From NCBI GenBank assembly GCA_963736715.1, contig CAVTQA010000027.1:1-64000 (forward strand): 64,000 bases of DNA, given 5' to 3'. This document shows positions 54,986 to 63,789 of this stretch, in pieces (positions within the stretch are counted from its first letter, which is position 1; each line of letters opens with the position of its first letter). The notes beneath the pieces were generated by a model, which saw only the letters and a list, made by a program, of their open reading frames with translations, made no database searches and was not told the origin of the DNA. This DNA comes from AP-15 sp963736715. GTDB lineage: Bacteria; Pseudomonadota; Alphaproteobacteria; ATCC43930; CGMCC-115725. The translations under genes were made by a program, and so were the position numbers.

Positions 54986-56526
54986 TCAAGGTCCTGTCAG
55001 GTCGAGGGCGTTGGTCAAATCACCGAGGGGCGGGTTGCCGTTGGCTGCGACCGCCGCATTGCGGCTCTGCAAGCCGGGCAGCATCAGCAGGGAAAAGCGC
55101 CTTGTGATCAGCAACAGGATGGAGGTCGTGTCGTAGAGCGTGTGATCGACAAACCCCTTCTTTGCAAGGGGCGAGACGATCAGCGTCGGGATACGCGATC
55201 CCGGGCCCCAGCGGTCGCCCTTTGGCGGCGCGACATGGTCCCAGAACCCGCCGTTTTCGTCATAGGTGACGATGATGACCATGTGCGTCCATTGCGGGCT
55301 TTTCTGCAGATGTTCAATGAGGTCGACGATGTGGCGGTCGCCATCCAGCACATCGGTATAGCCGGGGTGCTCGTTCAGATTGCCTTGCGGCTTGTAGAAC
55401 GCGACCTGCGGCAGCGCTCCGCTGTCGATAGCCTTGATGAACTCGCCGCCGGCGAGCCCGCCGTCTCTCAGATGCTCGGCGCGCCCCGCAGTGCCGGGGG
55501 CCATGTCGGCGAAATAATTGAATGGCTGATGGTGGTATTGGAAATTCGGCACCGGCGTCGGCGTTCTTCCCGTCTAGCGCCGCCTGCCACGCGCCCGCAT
55601 ACCACGCCCAACTGACCCCTTTCGCGCTCAGCAGATCGCCAATCGTCTGTTCGGTTTGCGGCGGCAGGGTGGTTGGCTTCGCCGGGTCCGCATAGGCGGG
55701 GTTGCCGCCCGGCGCGGGGTGGTTGGCGCTCGGCTGATAGGGCGGCTGCATCGTGTTCACCGCATAGAAATCGGGGGTGAGATTGCCGTCATTGACGAAT
55801 TTGGGCGGCCCCTCGATCGCCGATTTAGGCATGTCGGCGGCAGGTCTGTCAGCGTCACACCGTCGGCTTCGACGGCCGAGATCGAGGCCTTGGCCGGGCT
55901 CTGATCGGCGTTCGGATAGGTCGGCGTACAAGCGCAGATCAGCGCGAAATGATTGAGGAAGGAGCCGCCGAACGCGCCCATGAAGAAGTTGTCCGCCAGC
56001 ACGTATTGTTTTGCGAAATCCCAGAGCGGCAGTTTGGTGCCATTATCGCATAATGGCCCATTACGAGCGCGCCCGAATCGGCATAGGCGGCGAACCGGTC
56101 GTTCTTGCCGCCGTCAATCTGCATCTGGTTCTCGTAAAAGCGATGCCACAAATCGCGAGTGGTGACGCTGAGCGGCAGATTGAAACCCTTCGGGTCGTCG
56201 ATCGCAAAGGGCGCATTCGCCAGGTGCTCGGTCTGACCCTGGGTCACCGCCGGCTCGAAGCCCTTAGCCGTCAACCCGCCCCAAATCGGCGGCAGTTCCT
56301 TGAGCACAGAGCCGTCGCGATCGCGCTGCGTGTATCCCTCAGGCGTGACCCGGGACAGGCCGTTGGCGCCAGGAAACGAGCCGTAGAGATTGTCGAAGCT
56401 GCGGTTCTCCGCATAAATGACGACGATTTTCTCGATGTTCTCGATGCCCGCGCCGTTGACTCGCCGGCCCAGCCGACAATTGCCGTGCCCGCGAGCATGG
56501 CCAGCACCAGAACGCGTTCTCTCAAA
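54986..56526 (-). pseudogene. Acid phosphatase/phospholipase C-type phosphoesterase, several frameshifts
   Basis: A signal-like start (RERVLVLAMLAGTAIVGWAGES) from TTG at about 56526 leads, after a shift near 56450, to IENIEKIVVIYAENRSFDNLYGSFPGANGL, the phosphoesterase (AcpA/PlcC) entry motif. Further shifts occur near 56010 (to ADNFFMGAFGGSFLNHFALICACTP), 55850 (to SAIEGPPKFVNDGNLTPDFYAVNTMQPPYQP and SAKGVSWAWYAGAWQAALDG) and 55555. The last part has VIIVTYDENGGFWDHVAPPKGDRWGPGSRIPTLIVSP, which normally binds metal, and ends 54986. Role of the family: hydrolysis of phosphate esters in the periplasm. With four breaks in about 510 residues, this is the most damaged gene in the window. Confidence 0.8.
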
Positions 56527-56598
56527 TGACGAATTCCCCCTTTCCGCGCACAACCCATCGGCGCCGATCCCAAGGCGCAATGCAATTCAAATCGCTTG

Positions 56599-57858
56599 AT
56601 GTTGCCGTTTTGTGAACCCACGCGTCTTTTATGGAGGGCCGTTCTCGTCGTCTGCGGCATCCTCGCCTGCGGAGCGGGTGACGCAGAAGAGCCCGCAATT
56701 CCATCCCGTGCTCAGGTGTATGCCCGGGTCGAGGCGCTGAGCGCACTCGGCCGCAGGATGTTCGTCGATCCTTCACTTTCGGCCTCGGGCAAGATGTCTT
56801 GCGCGTCTTGCCACAGCCCGCTCGATGCGTTCGGCCCGCCAAATTCGCTGTCGGTGCAACTGGGCGGGAAGGACCTCCAGCAGTCCGGGATACGAGCCGT
56901 ACCGTCGCTCAAATACCTGCAGGTGACGCCACAATTCGCGGAGCACTTTTTCGATTCCGACGACGCGGCCGACGACAGCGTCGACAACGGTCCGACCGGC
57001 GGGCTCAACTGGGACGGCAGGGTCGACCGGGGACGCGACCAGGCGCGCATCCCGCTGCTGTCGTCCTTTGAAATGGCCAATCGAGACCCGGCGGAATTCC
57101 TCGCCCGCCTGCGCCGTAGCTCCTACGCCGACGAGTTCCACCCGATTTTCGGCGATACAGTGCTCGCCGAGCCGGAGAAGGCGTTCGAGGCGGCACTCGA
57201 AGCGTTTGAGGTGTACCAACAAAACCATGCCGAGTTCTACCCGTACAGCAGCAAATACGATGCTTATCTCACCGGCAAAGCCGAGCTTACGGCCCAGGAG
57301 CGGCGCGGATTGTCGTTGTTCGAGGATCCTGCCAAAGGTAATTGCGCCAGATGCCATTTGAGCGCGCCCGGGAAAGACGGAACGCCGCCGCAATTAACCG
57401 ATTACGGGCTCGTGGCGATCGGGGTGCCGCGCAACACCACGATTCCGGCCAACAACGATCCGAATTTTTTCGACCTCGGCCTATGCGGGCCACTGCGCAG
57501 TGATCTGCGCGATAGAGCCGAATATTGCGGGCGCTTCAAGACTCCCTCGCTGCGCAACGTCGCCACGCGGCGAGTATTTTTCCACAACGGGATCTTTCAA
57601 ACTCTCCAGCAGGTAATGGAGTTCTACGTGCAGCGCGACACCGAGCCAGAGAGATGGTATCCGCGCGATGCGGAAGAGGCCGTCCGCAAATTCGACGATC
57701 TGCCCGCAGCCTACCATGCCAATGTCGATGTCGACCCGCCCTTCGGCGGGCACCCCGGCGACAGGCCCGCATTGTCCGATGAAGAGATCGACGACGTCAT
57801 CGCTTTCATGCGGACCCTGACCGACGGTTTTTTTGCTGGAGAAGTGACCGCTCAGTAG
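56599..57858 (+). CDS. Di-heme cytochrome c peroxidase / MauG family protein
   Basis: 419 residues from ATG 56599. Signal peptide LLWRAVLVVCGILACGAGDAEEP. Two heme-c motifs: CASCH (about 73) in GRRMFVDPSLSASGKMSCASCHSPLDAFGPP, and CARCH (about 250) in EDPAKGNCARCHLSAPG. Between and after them are NWDGRVDRGRDQARIPLLSSFEMANRDPAEF and FKTPSLRNVATRRVFFHNGIFQTLQQVMEFYVQRD, the di-heme peroxidase landmarks. Its natural substrate is uncertain: peroxide removal in CcpA, protein modification in MauG. It is divergent from the decayed phosphatase and overlaps the end of the PuuE gene by 7 nt. Confidence 0.88.
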   Translation: MLPFCEPTRLLWRAVLVVCGILACGAGDAEEPAIPSRAQVYARVEALSALGRRMFVDPSLSASGKMSCASCHSPLDAFGPPNSLSVQLGGKDLQQSGIRAVPSLKYLQVTPQFAEHFFDSDDAADDSVDNGPTGGLNWDGRVDRGRDQARIPLLSSFEMANRDPAEFLARLRRSSYADEFHPIFGDTVLAEPEKAFEAALEAFEVYQQNHAEFYPYSSKYDAYLTGKAELTAQERRGLSLFEDPAKGNCARCHLSAPGKDGTPPQLTDYGLVAIGVPRNTTIPANNDPNFFDLGLCGPLRSDLRDRAEYCGRFKTPSLRNVATRRVFFHNGIFQTLQQVMEFYVQRDTEPERWYPRDAEEAVRKFDDLPAAYHANVDVDPPFGGHPGDRPALSDEEIDDVIAFMRTLTDGFFAGEVTAQ

Positions 57859-58767
57859 TGACCGCTCAGTCCGGGCGCCGGGAAGCGGGCCATCCAGTGG
57901 CGGGCGATGTCCTCGCGGCGACAGACCCACACGCGAGGATGCCCGAGGATGTACTGGATGAAGCGAATCAGCGCCTTCGCCCTGCCTGGATGTCCGGTTA
58001 GCCGCATATGCAGACCCACCGACATCATGCGTGGGCGCTCCGCGCCCTCCTCGTAGAGGACATCGAAGCTGTCGCGCAGAAAGGCGAAGAAATCCTCGCC
58101 GGAGCCGAAGACGCCGCGGCCGAATTTCGAATCGTTGGTGGTCAGCGAATACGGCACAACGAGGTGTGGGCGGTCGTTGACCCGCACCCAATAAGGCAGC
58201 TCGTCATTGTAGGTATCGCTGTCGTAAAGGAACCCGCCGTGCTCGACCAACAGGCGGCGGGTGTTTTCCGACGGTGCGTAGCGGCAGTACCAGCCGGCGG
58301 GGATCTTGCCGGTTGTCCGCCGGATCAGGTCGACGGCCTCGGCGATCTGCTTACGTTCCTCGGACTCGGAGAGACCGGGATGGTTGGTCCAGCGATAGCC
58401 GTGGCTGCAGATGTCCCAGTCGCTTGCGGCAATGGCCGCGGCGGCGGGTGGGTTCGCTTCGAAGGCGCGGGCGCAGCCGAAAATCGTCACCGGCACCGCA
58501 AAGCGGGTGAAGATCCGATGCAGCCGCCAGAAGCCGACCCGGGCGCCATATTCGAACATGCTTTCCGCGGCGAGATCCCGGCCCGTCACACCCAGATCCG
58601 CGCCGAGCATCTCGGTCAGCCCGCCTTCGGAAACGCCATCCCCGGCTGGATAGGAGAGCTCCGAGCCTTCCTCGAAATTGATCACGAAATTGACTGGCGA
58701 TGCGGGCATCTCCGGGCCATTGGGCATGCGGCGGCTCGGCGCCATACCCGACGAAGTCGCGGGTCAT
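57852..58767 (-). pseudogene. PuuE-type allantoinase/polysaccharide deacetylase, one frameshift
   Basis: From ATG 58767 (MTRDFVGYGAEPPHAQWPGDARIA), then the frame shifts at about 58700-58710 to SPVNFVINFEEGSELSYPAGDGVSE. It continues YGARVGFWRLHRIFTRFAVPVTIFGCARAFE, DICSHGYRWTNHPGLSESEERKQIAEAV and PAGWYCRYAPSENTRRLLVEHGGFLYDSDTYNDELPYW to 57852. The NodB-like fold and WTNHPG / YDSDTYNDELPYW strings are those of PuuE, which hydrolyses allantoin in purine breakdown. It overlaps the DUF29 stop (ATGA). One base change repairs about 305 residues. No other ureide genes are nearby. Confidence 0.82.
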
Positions 58768-59237
58768 GGCTTTTCTCCGGGCCGGTCGGGGTACCAATCC
58801 TCACGGCAGATTTCGTCGAGCGAATAGGGGGACGCTGGAGGCAAGGCGTCAGCCACAGCGGGTTCCCCGTGCCTGCGAAGTCCGCGCGCTGCACGTCGCC
58901 GCCCCTCTATATAAAGCTTGTCCAAATTCTCCTCCGCATCGCGACGAAGCGTTGCCGTTAGCTTATCGGCGAGCGTTTCTCGCGCGTCGTCGATGGTGTC
59001 CATCCAGCCGAAGCGCGGTTGCTCGGCCGGCGAGCAGGCCAGTTTCAATAAATGCTCGATTATCCGCCGGATCTGGCTGCGGACCGCGTCTCGCTCGCTC
59101 TTGCCCAAATCCTCGATCTCCTCGGCGACGTGCTCGCGGTCGAACCGGTTGTCGGAGACTGACATCGTCCGCAGCACCTCGGCCTGGTGCTGCGTCCAGG
59201 CGTAGAAATCATCCTCGTAGCGGGGTCGGTGCGGCAT
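58764..59237 (-). CDS. DUF29 protein
   Basis: 157 residues from ATG 59237. YEDDFYAWTQHQAEVLRTM, DREHVAEEIEDLGKSERDAVRSQIRRIIEHLLKLACSPAEQ and WMDTIDDARETLADKLTATL are the DUF29 pattern; a C-terminal SLDEICREDWYPDRPGE completes it. All-helical, no known function; the family is especially common in cyanobacteria and alphaproteobacteria. It overlaps PuuE by ATGA, so the two are co-translated, but I know of no functional link. Confidence 0.9.
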   Translation of the reverse strand: MPHRPRYEDDFYAWTQHQAEVLRTMSVSDNRFDREHVAEEIEDLGKSERDAVRSQIRRIIEHLLKLACSPAEQPRFGWMDTIDDARETLADKLTATLRRDAEENLDKLYIEGRRRAARGLRRHGEPAVADALPPASPYSLDEICREDWYPDRPGEKP

Positions 59238-59246
59238 CGAGGTCCC

Positions 59247-61238
59247 TTACTCCATTTTGATGTCATGACGTGGCCGGCCCCAATCTGCGGCGGCCAATCT
59301 CGCGCACTCGATATCTTCCTCGAGCATCAGGCCCTCTTCGACCAGCTGCCGCGCCGCCGCCGTGATTGCCGCGACGTAAGCTTCGGCGTTCGGATACCTC
59401 TCGATGATCGATCGCCGCGGGTCGCCGGTCATCCGGCGCTCTTCCACGGTTTCGGGCAATGGAATGTAGCTGCCCGAGAACTCATGCATTGCGCCGTGGC
59501 CAAATCCGCGCGCCCGCAGGTTCCAACCGCAATACGTGCCGAGCGGGACCTGCACCATCGGCGGCCTGACGCCAGCGACGTCGTTGCCGTCCGCGTCGAC
59601 CGCCGGCACCAGCACCGTATATCCCTCACCCGGCACCACCTCCGGGGGCTCCTTGAGAATGCCGCGCTCCGCCTCGGGGCCGAAATCCAGTAGCGGCAGA
59701 GAATTGGGCTCATGCGGGATCGCCACACCGGGTATCGCCGGGAACAGCCGGCGCCATTCTTCGAACTGAACCAGCGTGCCGTCGGCACGCTGTGGGACGC
59801 GGCTGTCGGGAGGCGGGCTTCCATCCGTCGCCCAGCGGTCCATCGCGTCGATGATCGCGCGGAACAGCATCGAGGTCGCGACCGTATTCGGAAAATTCTG
59901 GCGGATGCCGCGCTCCAGCGGTTTCGGGATCGGGTCGGCAAAATGCTGCGAGCTGGCCCAGAAATAAACCCGCACGGTCGGCGGCTGCGGCAGATCGTTG
60001 CCCTGCGTGTCGGTATGAACCAGCGATCCGCGCCGCTGCCAATACTCGGTCGCGGTCTGGGTGTGGATGACCAGGGGGTCGATTTCCGGCCGCTTCAGGA
60101 TAGCATCGCGCCGCCCGGTCAGGTGGTCGGTCGTCTCGGCGTAAGAGAACGGGAACGTGTCGGCCGGATTGAAGTGGTCCTCGTATTGCTGGCCGCCCGA
60201 CACTACAGCATTCGCGAAACGGTGATTGAGCCATTTGCGCCCGGCCCCTGCGACATGCGGCAGGACACCGTCGAATACCTTGCGTCCGGCAGCGTCGGCG
60301 TTGAAGCCGCGGTAGACGAAATCGCGGATGCAACGCCCGGTCTGCGACCGGCCCCAGGCATACGCCTTTTCGATCTTGCCGAGACCCGCGGTATCATCAG
60401 CTGCATATCGCAGGAAGCTCACAAAATCGCGCACGGCGGCATGGCCGAGCCCAAGCACCAGCGGGTCGCGGCCGGTATAAACCAGCTCGTAGATCCAGCC
60501 CGGCTCGAAGCCGCCGGGGATGTGGATATGCGTATCCGACGCGACCAGCGCCTGCTCGGCGCCCTGGTTGTCGAGGCCGTCGCCGCCTTCTATGCGCGCA
60601 AAGCGCCAGCGCTCGGGCGGCACCGGGATCCGCTCGTCATCAGGATAGCGGCGCCGCGTCAGGCACGCTTCGCACGGGTCGAGCGATACGGTCGGATGGC
60701 TGCGCGTCGAGGCATGGCCGCTCAACGGAAATGTCGTGATCCCGCGGCGGTCGGCGATGTACTCGACCCGAACGAGCCCGGTGACCGCCTGCACGGTCGG
60801 GAGATCGAGCACCATCCGCCCGTTCCCCGGCAGCAGGTCGCCCTGCCAGGCGAGCCATACGATGGTGTAGCCGCGCCGCATCAGAAAGCCGTTTCCGGCG
60901 TGCGCCAAGGTCCGCGGGTCGTTCGAGGTCGGCGCGTCGTTGAAGAATTGCAACATCCGCTTGTTGCCGCGGTTGCCGTAATCGAAAAAAATCCGCCGGT
61001 TGCCGCGCCCGGGATCGACCGGCTTCAGGATCGAGAAATCGCCGGCAAACCGGACGAGCCCCTCGGCGTTGACCGGCGCCTTGTCGATATCAGTAATGCC
61101 CTGCTGCGCCGGCGCGCCCGGATCGACCGCAAAATGCGCCCGTCCGACGAGCCGCTCATACGCCCCGACAGCCCCGAACTCATGTCCTTCCGCAAAGGTG
61201 AATCGCTCGGTAATCGACAATTCCACCCAACTCGTCAC
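59247..61238 (-). CDS. Alpha/beta hydrolase domain protein (Abhydrolase_10 type)
   Basis: 663 residues. An N-terminal beta domain (ITERFTFAEGHEFGAVGAYERLVGRAHFAVDP, then GNRRIFFDYGNRGNKRMLQFFNDA) precedes the hydrolase core. AYAWGRSQTGRCIRDFVYRGFNADAAGRKVFDGVLPHVAGAG carries the nucleophile elbow G-R-S-Q-T-G with Ser. A His candidate lies in the C-terminal part (GWNLRARGFGHGAMHEF). The length and order match the family of long bacterial hydrolases of unknown substrate. It is followed by DUF29 and PuuE on the same strand (9 nt to DUF29), giving a three-gene unit. Confidence 0.85.
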   Translation of the reverse strand: MTSWVELSITERFTFAEGHEFGAVGAYERLVGRAHFAVDPGAPAQQGITDIDKAPVNAEGLVRFAGDFSILKPVDPGRGNRRIFFDYGNRGNKRMLQFFNDAPTSNDPRTLAHAGNGFLMRRGYTIVWLAWQGDLLPGNGRMVLDLPTVQAVTGLVRVEYIADRRGITTFPLSGHASTRSHPTVSLDPCEACLTRRRYPDDERIPVPPERWRFARIEGGDGLDNQGAEQALVASDTHIHIPGGFEPGWIYELVYTGRDPLVLGLGHAAVRDFVSFLRYAADDTAGLGKIEKAYAWGRSQTGRCIRDFVYRGFNADAAGRKVFDGVLPHVAGAGRKWLNHRFANAVVSGGQQYEDHFNPADTFPFSYAETTDHLTGRRDAILKRPEIDPLVIHTQTATEYWQRRGSLVHTDTQGNDLPQPPTVRVYFWASSQHFADPIPKPLERGIRQNFPNTVATSMLFRAIIDAMDRWATDGSPPPDSRVPQRADGTLVQFEEWRRLFPAIPGVAIPHEPNSLPLLDFGPEAERGILKEPPEVVPGEGYTVLVPAVDADGNDVAGVRPPMVQVPLGTYCGWNLRARGFGHGAMHEFSGSYIPLPETVEERRMTGDPRRSIIERYPNAEAYVAAITAAARQLVEEGLMLEEDIECARLAAADWGRPRHDIKME

Positions 61239-61263
61239 GACCCAGCCTCCTCAGCCCCTTTAC

Positions 61264-61369
61264 CGTCGCCCCCGCAAAAGCGGGGGCCCAGAGCCTGCCC
61301 CTGGCTTGAACAGGGGGCTACTTCGCCCGAGCGCGCCGCCCCTGGGTTCCCGCTTTCGCGGGAATGACG
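61264..61369. repeat. Second REP palindrome pair with AGCCTG mini-element between
   Basis: Left REP CGTCGCCCCCGCAAAAGCGGGGG at 61264 and right, inverted CCCGCTTTCGCGGGAATGACG ending 61369, mirror the pair at 43239-43325. Between them AGCCTGCCCCTG...CAGGGGGCT (61292-61319) is a third copy of the element seen twice in the IS5 transposase. It separates the Abhydrolase_10 and M20 genes, which are both on the minus strand. Confidence 0.75.
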
Positions 61370-61377
61370 AATGGGGA

Positions 61378-62538
61378 TCATCCCGCCGCGACTTCGAGGA
61401 TTGTCAATGCCAGGGCCTGCGCACGCGGGACCAGGGTGTCGATGCGGCACCATTCGTCGTCGCGGTGCGCGTTGCCGCCGACCGGGCCGGTGCCGCACAG
61501 GGTAGGCGTGCCGAGCGCTGCGGTGAACCCGCTGTCGGCGGAGCCGCCGGTCGCCTCGGCGCCAACCTGGAAGCCGAGGCCCGCCGCCGAGCGGCCATAA
61601 GATTCGAGCAATTCGCGGCTCCTTTCGTCCTGCTCGAGCGGCAGGAAGTTGCCCTCGCGCAGGATGCGGGCCTCGCTGCCGGGCAATTCGCAGCACCGGC
61701 AGATTTCGCGCACTTCGCCGAGGATCTTCTCCATGATGTTCATCGTCGGGAAGCGCACGTCGATGGCCGCGGTGGCTCGGGCCGCGACTGTGTTCACCGC
61801 CGTGCCGCCCTGAACGAGCCCGATATTGACTGTCGTGCCGAGGTCGTAATCGGTCAGCCGGTGCAACCGTTGGATCTTACGGGCGAGCGCCTCGATCGCG
61901 CTCACCCCTTGCGCATGCGCGGCGCCGGAATGCGCGGCACGCCCGGTCACCTCCAATTCGATGAAGGCCGCACCCTTGCGCCGCGACACGAGATTGCCGC
62001 TCGGCCGGCCGGGCTCGGAGTTGAAGACCGCGCGCGCGTCCTTGGCCTCGGCCTCGATGACCGGGCGCGAGGAGGGCGAGGCGATTTCCTCGTCGGAGGT
62101 GTAGAGACCGGTCAGCGGAGAGGGCGCGCCGAAGCGGCGCAGCGCTTCGAGCACGAAGGTGTTCATCACAAGACCCGATTTCATGTCCGCGACGCCCGGC
62201 CCGAACGCCTGGTCGCCGTCGATGCGGAACGGCCGCTGGGCGGCGGTGCCGTCGGGAAACACCGTGTCGCGGTGACCCATCAGCACGATCGGCCGGTTGC
62301 CTCCGTCGCTGCCCGGGACGCGCGCCGCCATGCAATCGCCAAAAACATCGTTCGGAAAGATCTCGCAGGGAATGCCCGCCGCTTCGAGCCAGGCCCGCAG
62401 GCGATCGCCGACGGCATCGACGCCGCGCTTGTTGTAGCTGCCGGAATCGATGTTCACGAGATCGGCCAACAAGGCGACCATCGCCTGATGCTGCCGCCCG
62501 AGATGCTCGATGATGGCGGTCTTCGCCTCGACGCTCAT
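61378..62538 (-). CDS. M20-family metallopeptidase (carboxypeptidase G2-like)
   Basis: 386 residues from ATG 62538 (MSVEAKTAIIEHLGRQHQAMVALLADLVNIDSGSYN); upstream ATG 62589 adds 17 residues without family support. Metal ligands and motifs: VLMGHRDTVFPDGTA (His, Asp), FGPGVADMKSGLVMN (bridging Asp), TSDEEIASPSSRPVIEAEA (Glu-Glu), VTGRAAHSGAAHAQGVSAIEALA in the dimerisation domain and GPVGGNAHRDDEWCRIDTL with the last His. It hydrolyses an N-acyl amino-acid or folate-like substrate with two zinc ions; the substrate is not decided. On the same strand as the Abhydrolase_10 gene. Confidence 0.9.
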   Translation of the reverse strand: MSVEAKTAIIEHLGRQHQAMVALLADLVNIDSGSYNKRGVDAVGDRLRAWLEAAGIPCEIFPNDVFGDCMAARVPGSDGGNRPIVLMGHRDTVFPDGTAAQRPFRIDGDQAFGPGVADMKSGLVMNTFVLEALRRFGAPSPLTGLYTSDEEIASPSSRPVIEAEAKDARAVFNSEPGRPSGNLVSRRKGAAFIELEVTGRAAHSGAAHAQGVSAIEALARKIQRLHRLTDYDLGTTVNIGLVQGGTAVNTVAARATAAIDVRFPTMNIMEKILGEVREICRCCELPGSEARILREGNFLPLEQDERSRELLESYGRSAAGLGFQVGAEATGGSADSGFTAALGTPTLCGTGPVGGNAHRDDEWCRIDTLVPRAQALALTILEVAAG

Positions 62539-62707
62539 TACTTTGCTCCGATTGGGATCAACGCGGACGCTTTCGGCAATCATCGGCAAAGAGCCCCATC
62601 CGACTCAACAGCTGTGCAGGTGCGAATGACTTTCATCCATTCGATCTCGTCCTGGGTTCCGCCTTGGCTCATCGGCGTCATTACGATGATGCGTCCCGAC
62701 GCTCCTC

Positions 62708-63778
62708 GTGCTCCTGGTCTACCGATGGTTCACCCGCCGGCTGATCCGGCTGGCAGGCCGGTACAGCCCGTTCCTTCAGAGGTTGCTCGCGCGCGGTCAG
62801 GGCCCGGCCAGCTTGCTTCTTGTTATCATCGTTTCGGGTGCCGCGCTGGCCGGTGCGCGCTTCCCATGGGATGTAACGGCCGCGATCGGGCGCGCTCTGT
62901 TGGTGGCATTTGTGCTGGCGGTGGGCTGGGCGGCGGCCATCGCGCTGGATATCGGTGTCGATATCTACCTACGCCGGTTCCGCACCGACAGCGAGGACAA
63001 CCTGCTCGCCCGCAAGCACGTGACGCAGATGCGGATCCTGCAGAGGGTCGCAAAAACCCTCTTGGCGATCGTCACGGCTGCCGCGGCCCTGATGACCTTC
63101 GATTCGGTCCGCCAGTACGGCGTCAGCCTGTTCGCTTCGGCCGGGGCGGCGGGCCTCATCCTCGGTCTCGCCGCCCGCCCGGTGCTGAGCAACCTGCTCG
63201 CCGGGATCCAGATCGCGATGACCCAGCCGATCCGGGTCGAGGACCAGGTGGTGGTCGAGGGCGAAAACGGCTGGATCGAAACGATCACCAGCACCTACGT
63301 CGTGGTTCGGCTGTGGGATCTGCGGCGGCTGGTCGTGCCGTTGAGCTATTTCATCGAAAAGCCGTTCCAGAATTGGACCTATGAGGCCGCCGCGCAGATC
63401 GGTGCGGTCATCCTCCGGGTCGGTTACACGGTGTCGGTCGAAAACCTGCGTCACAAGCTCGAGGAAATCGTCCGCCAAAGCCCGTTGTGGGACGGCAAGG
63501 TGGCGAGGTTGGAGGTTACCGACGCGGCCATAGACGCGGTGGAATTGCGCGCTTTGGTCAGCGCACGCACTCCGAGCCAGACCTGGGATCTGCGCTGCGA
63601 GGTACGCGAAAAGCTGGTCGCTTTTCTGCAGGCGCAGCAGCGCGACCGCTCGGAATCCGCCGACGAGCCGCCAGCCCGGGAGGTTACCACCGGGGACAAT
63701 GGTGCGGCGGCCTCAGCCAAGCCGCGTCACGATCCGCGAACCCCCTCGCCGGCTAGCTCCGATTCGCGGACGCGCTAA
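62708..63778 (+). CDS. MscS-family mechanosensitive channel (N-terminus probably longer, frameshifted)
   Basis: 356 residues from GTG 62708. Membrane helices at the start, then AKTLLAIVTAAAALMTFDSVRQYGVSLFASAGAAGLILGLAARPVLSNLLAGIQIAMTQPIRVEDQVVVEGENGWIETITSTYVVVRLWDLRRLVVPLSYFIEKPFQNWT. This is the pore helix (Gly/Ala-rich) and beta domain of MscS. A GTG start in mid-helix is doubtful. ATG 62626 in another frame gives TFIHSISSWVPPWLIGVIT, which would make a better first helix; a one-base shift near 62690 would join the two. The C-terminus is a charged, disordered tail. Divergent from the M20 gene. Confidence 0.85.
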   Translation: MLLVYRWFTRRLIRLAGRYSPFLQRLLARGQGPASLLLVIIVSGAALAGARFPWDVTAAIGRALLVAFVLAVGWAAAIALDIGVDIYLRRFRTDSEDNLLARKHVTQMRILQRVAKTLLAIVTAAAALMTFDSVRQYGVSLFASAGAAGLILGLAARPVLSNLLAGIQIAMTQPIRVEDQVVVEGENGWIETITSTYVVVRLWDLRRLVVPLSYFIEKPFQNWTYEAAAQIGAVILRVGYTVSVENLRHKLEEIVRQSPLWDGKVARLEVTDAAIDAVELRALVSARTPSQTWDLRCEVREKLVAFLQAQQRDRSESADEPPAREVTTGDNGAAASAKPRHDPRTPSPASSDSRTR

Positions 63779-63789
63779 AATACACTGCT

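Noticed and set aside
59712..61367. A 551-codon open frame on the plus strand
   Set aside because: Antisense to the Abhydrolase_10 gene, whose motifs are unmistakable on the minus strand.
61000..63384. A 794-codon open frame on the plus strand across the M20 gene
   Set aside because: It is antisense to a clear M20 peptidase and runs through a REP pair; its translation is Arg/Ala/Gly-rich with no motif. GC-rich antisense shadow.
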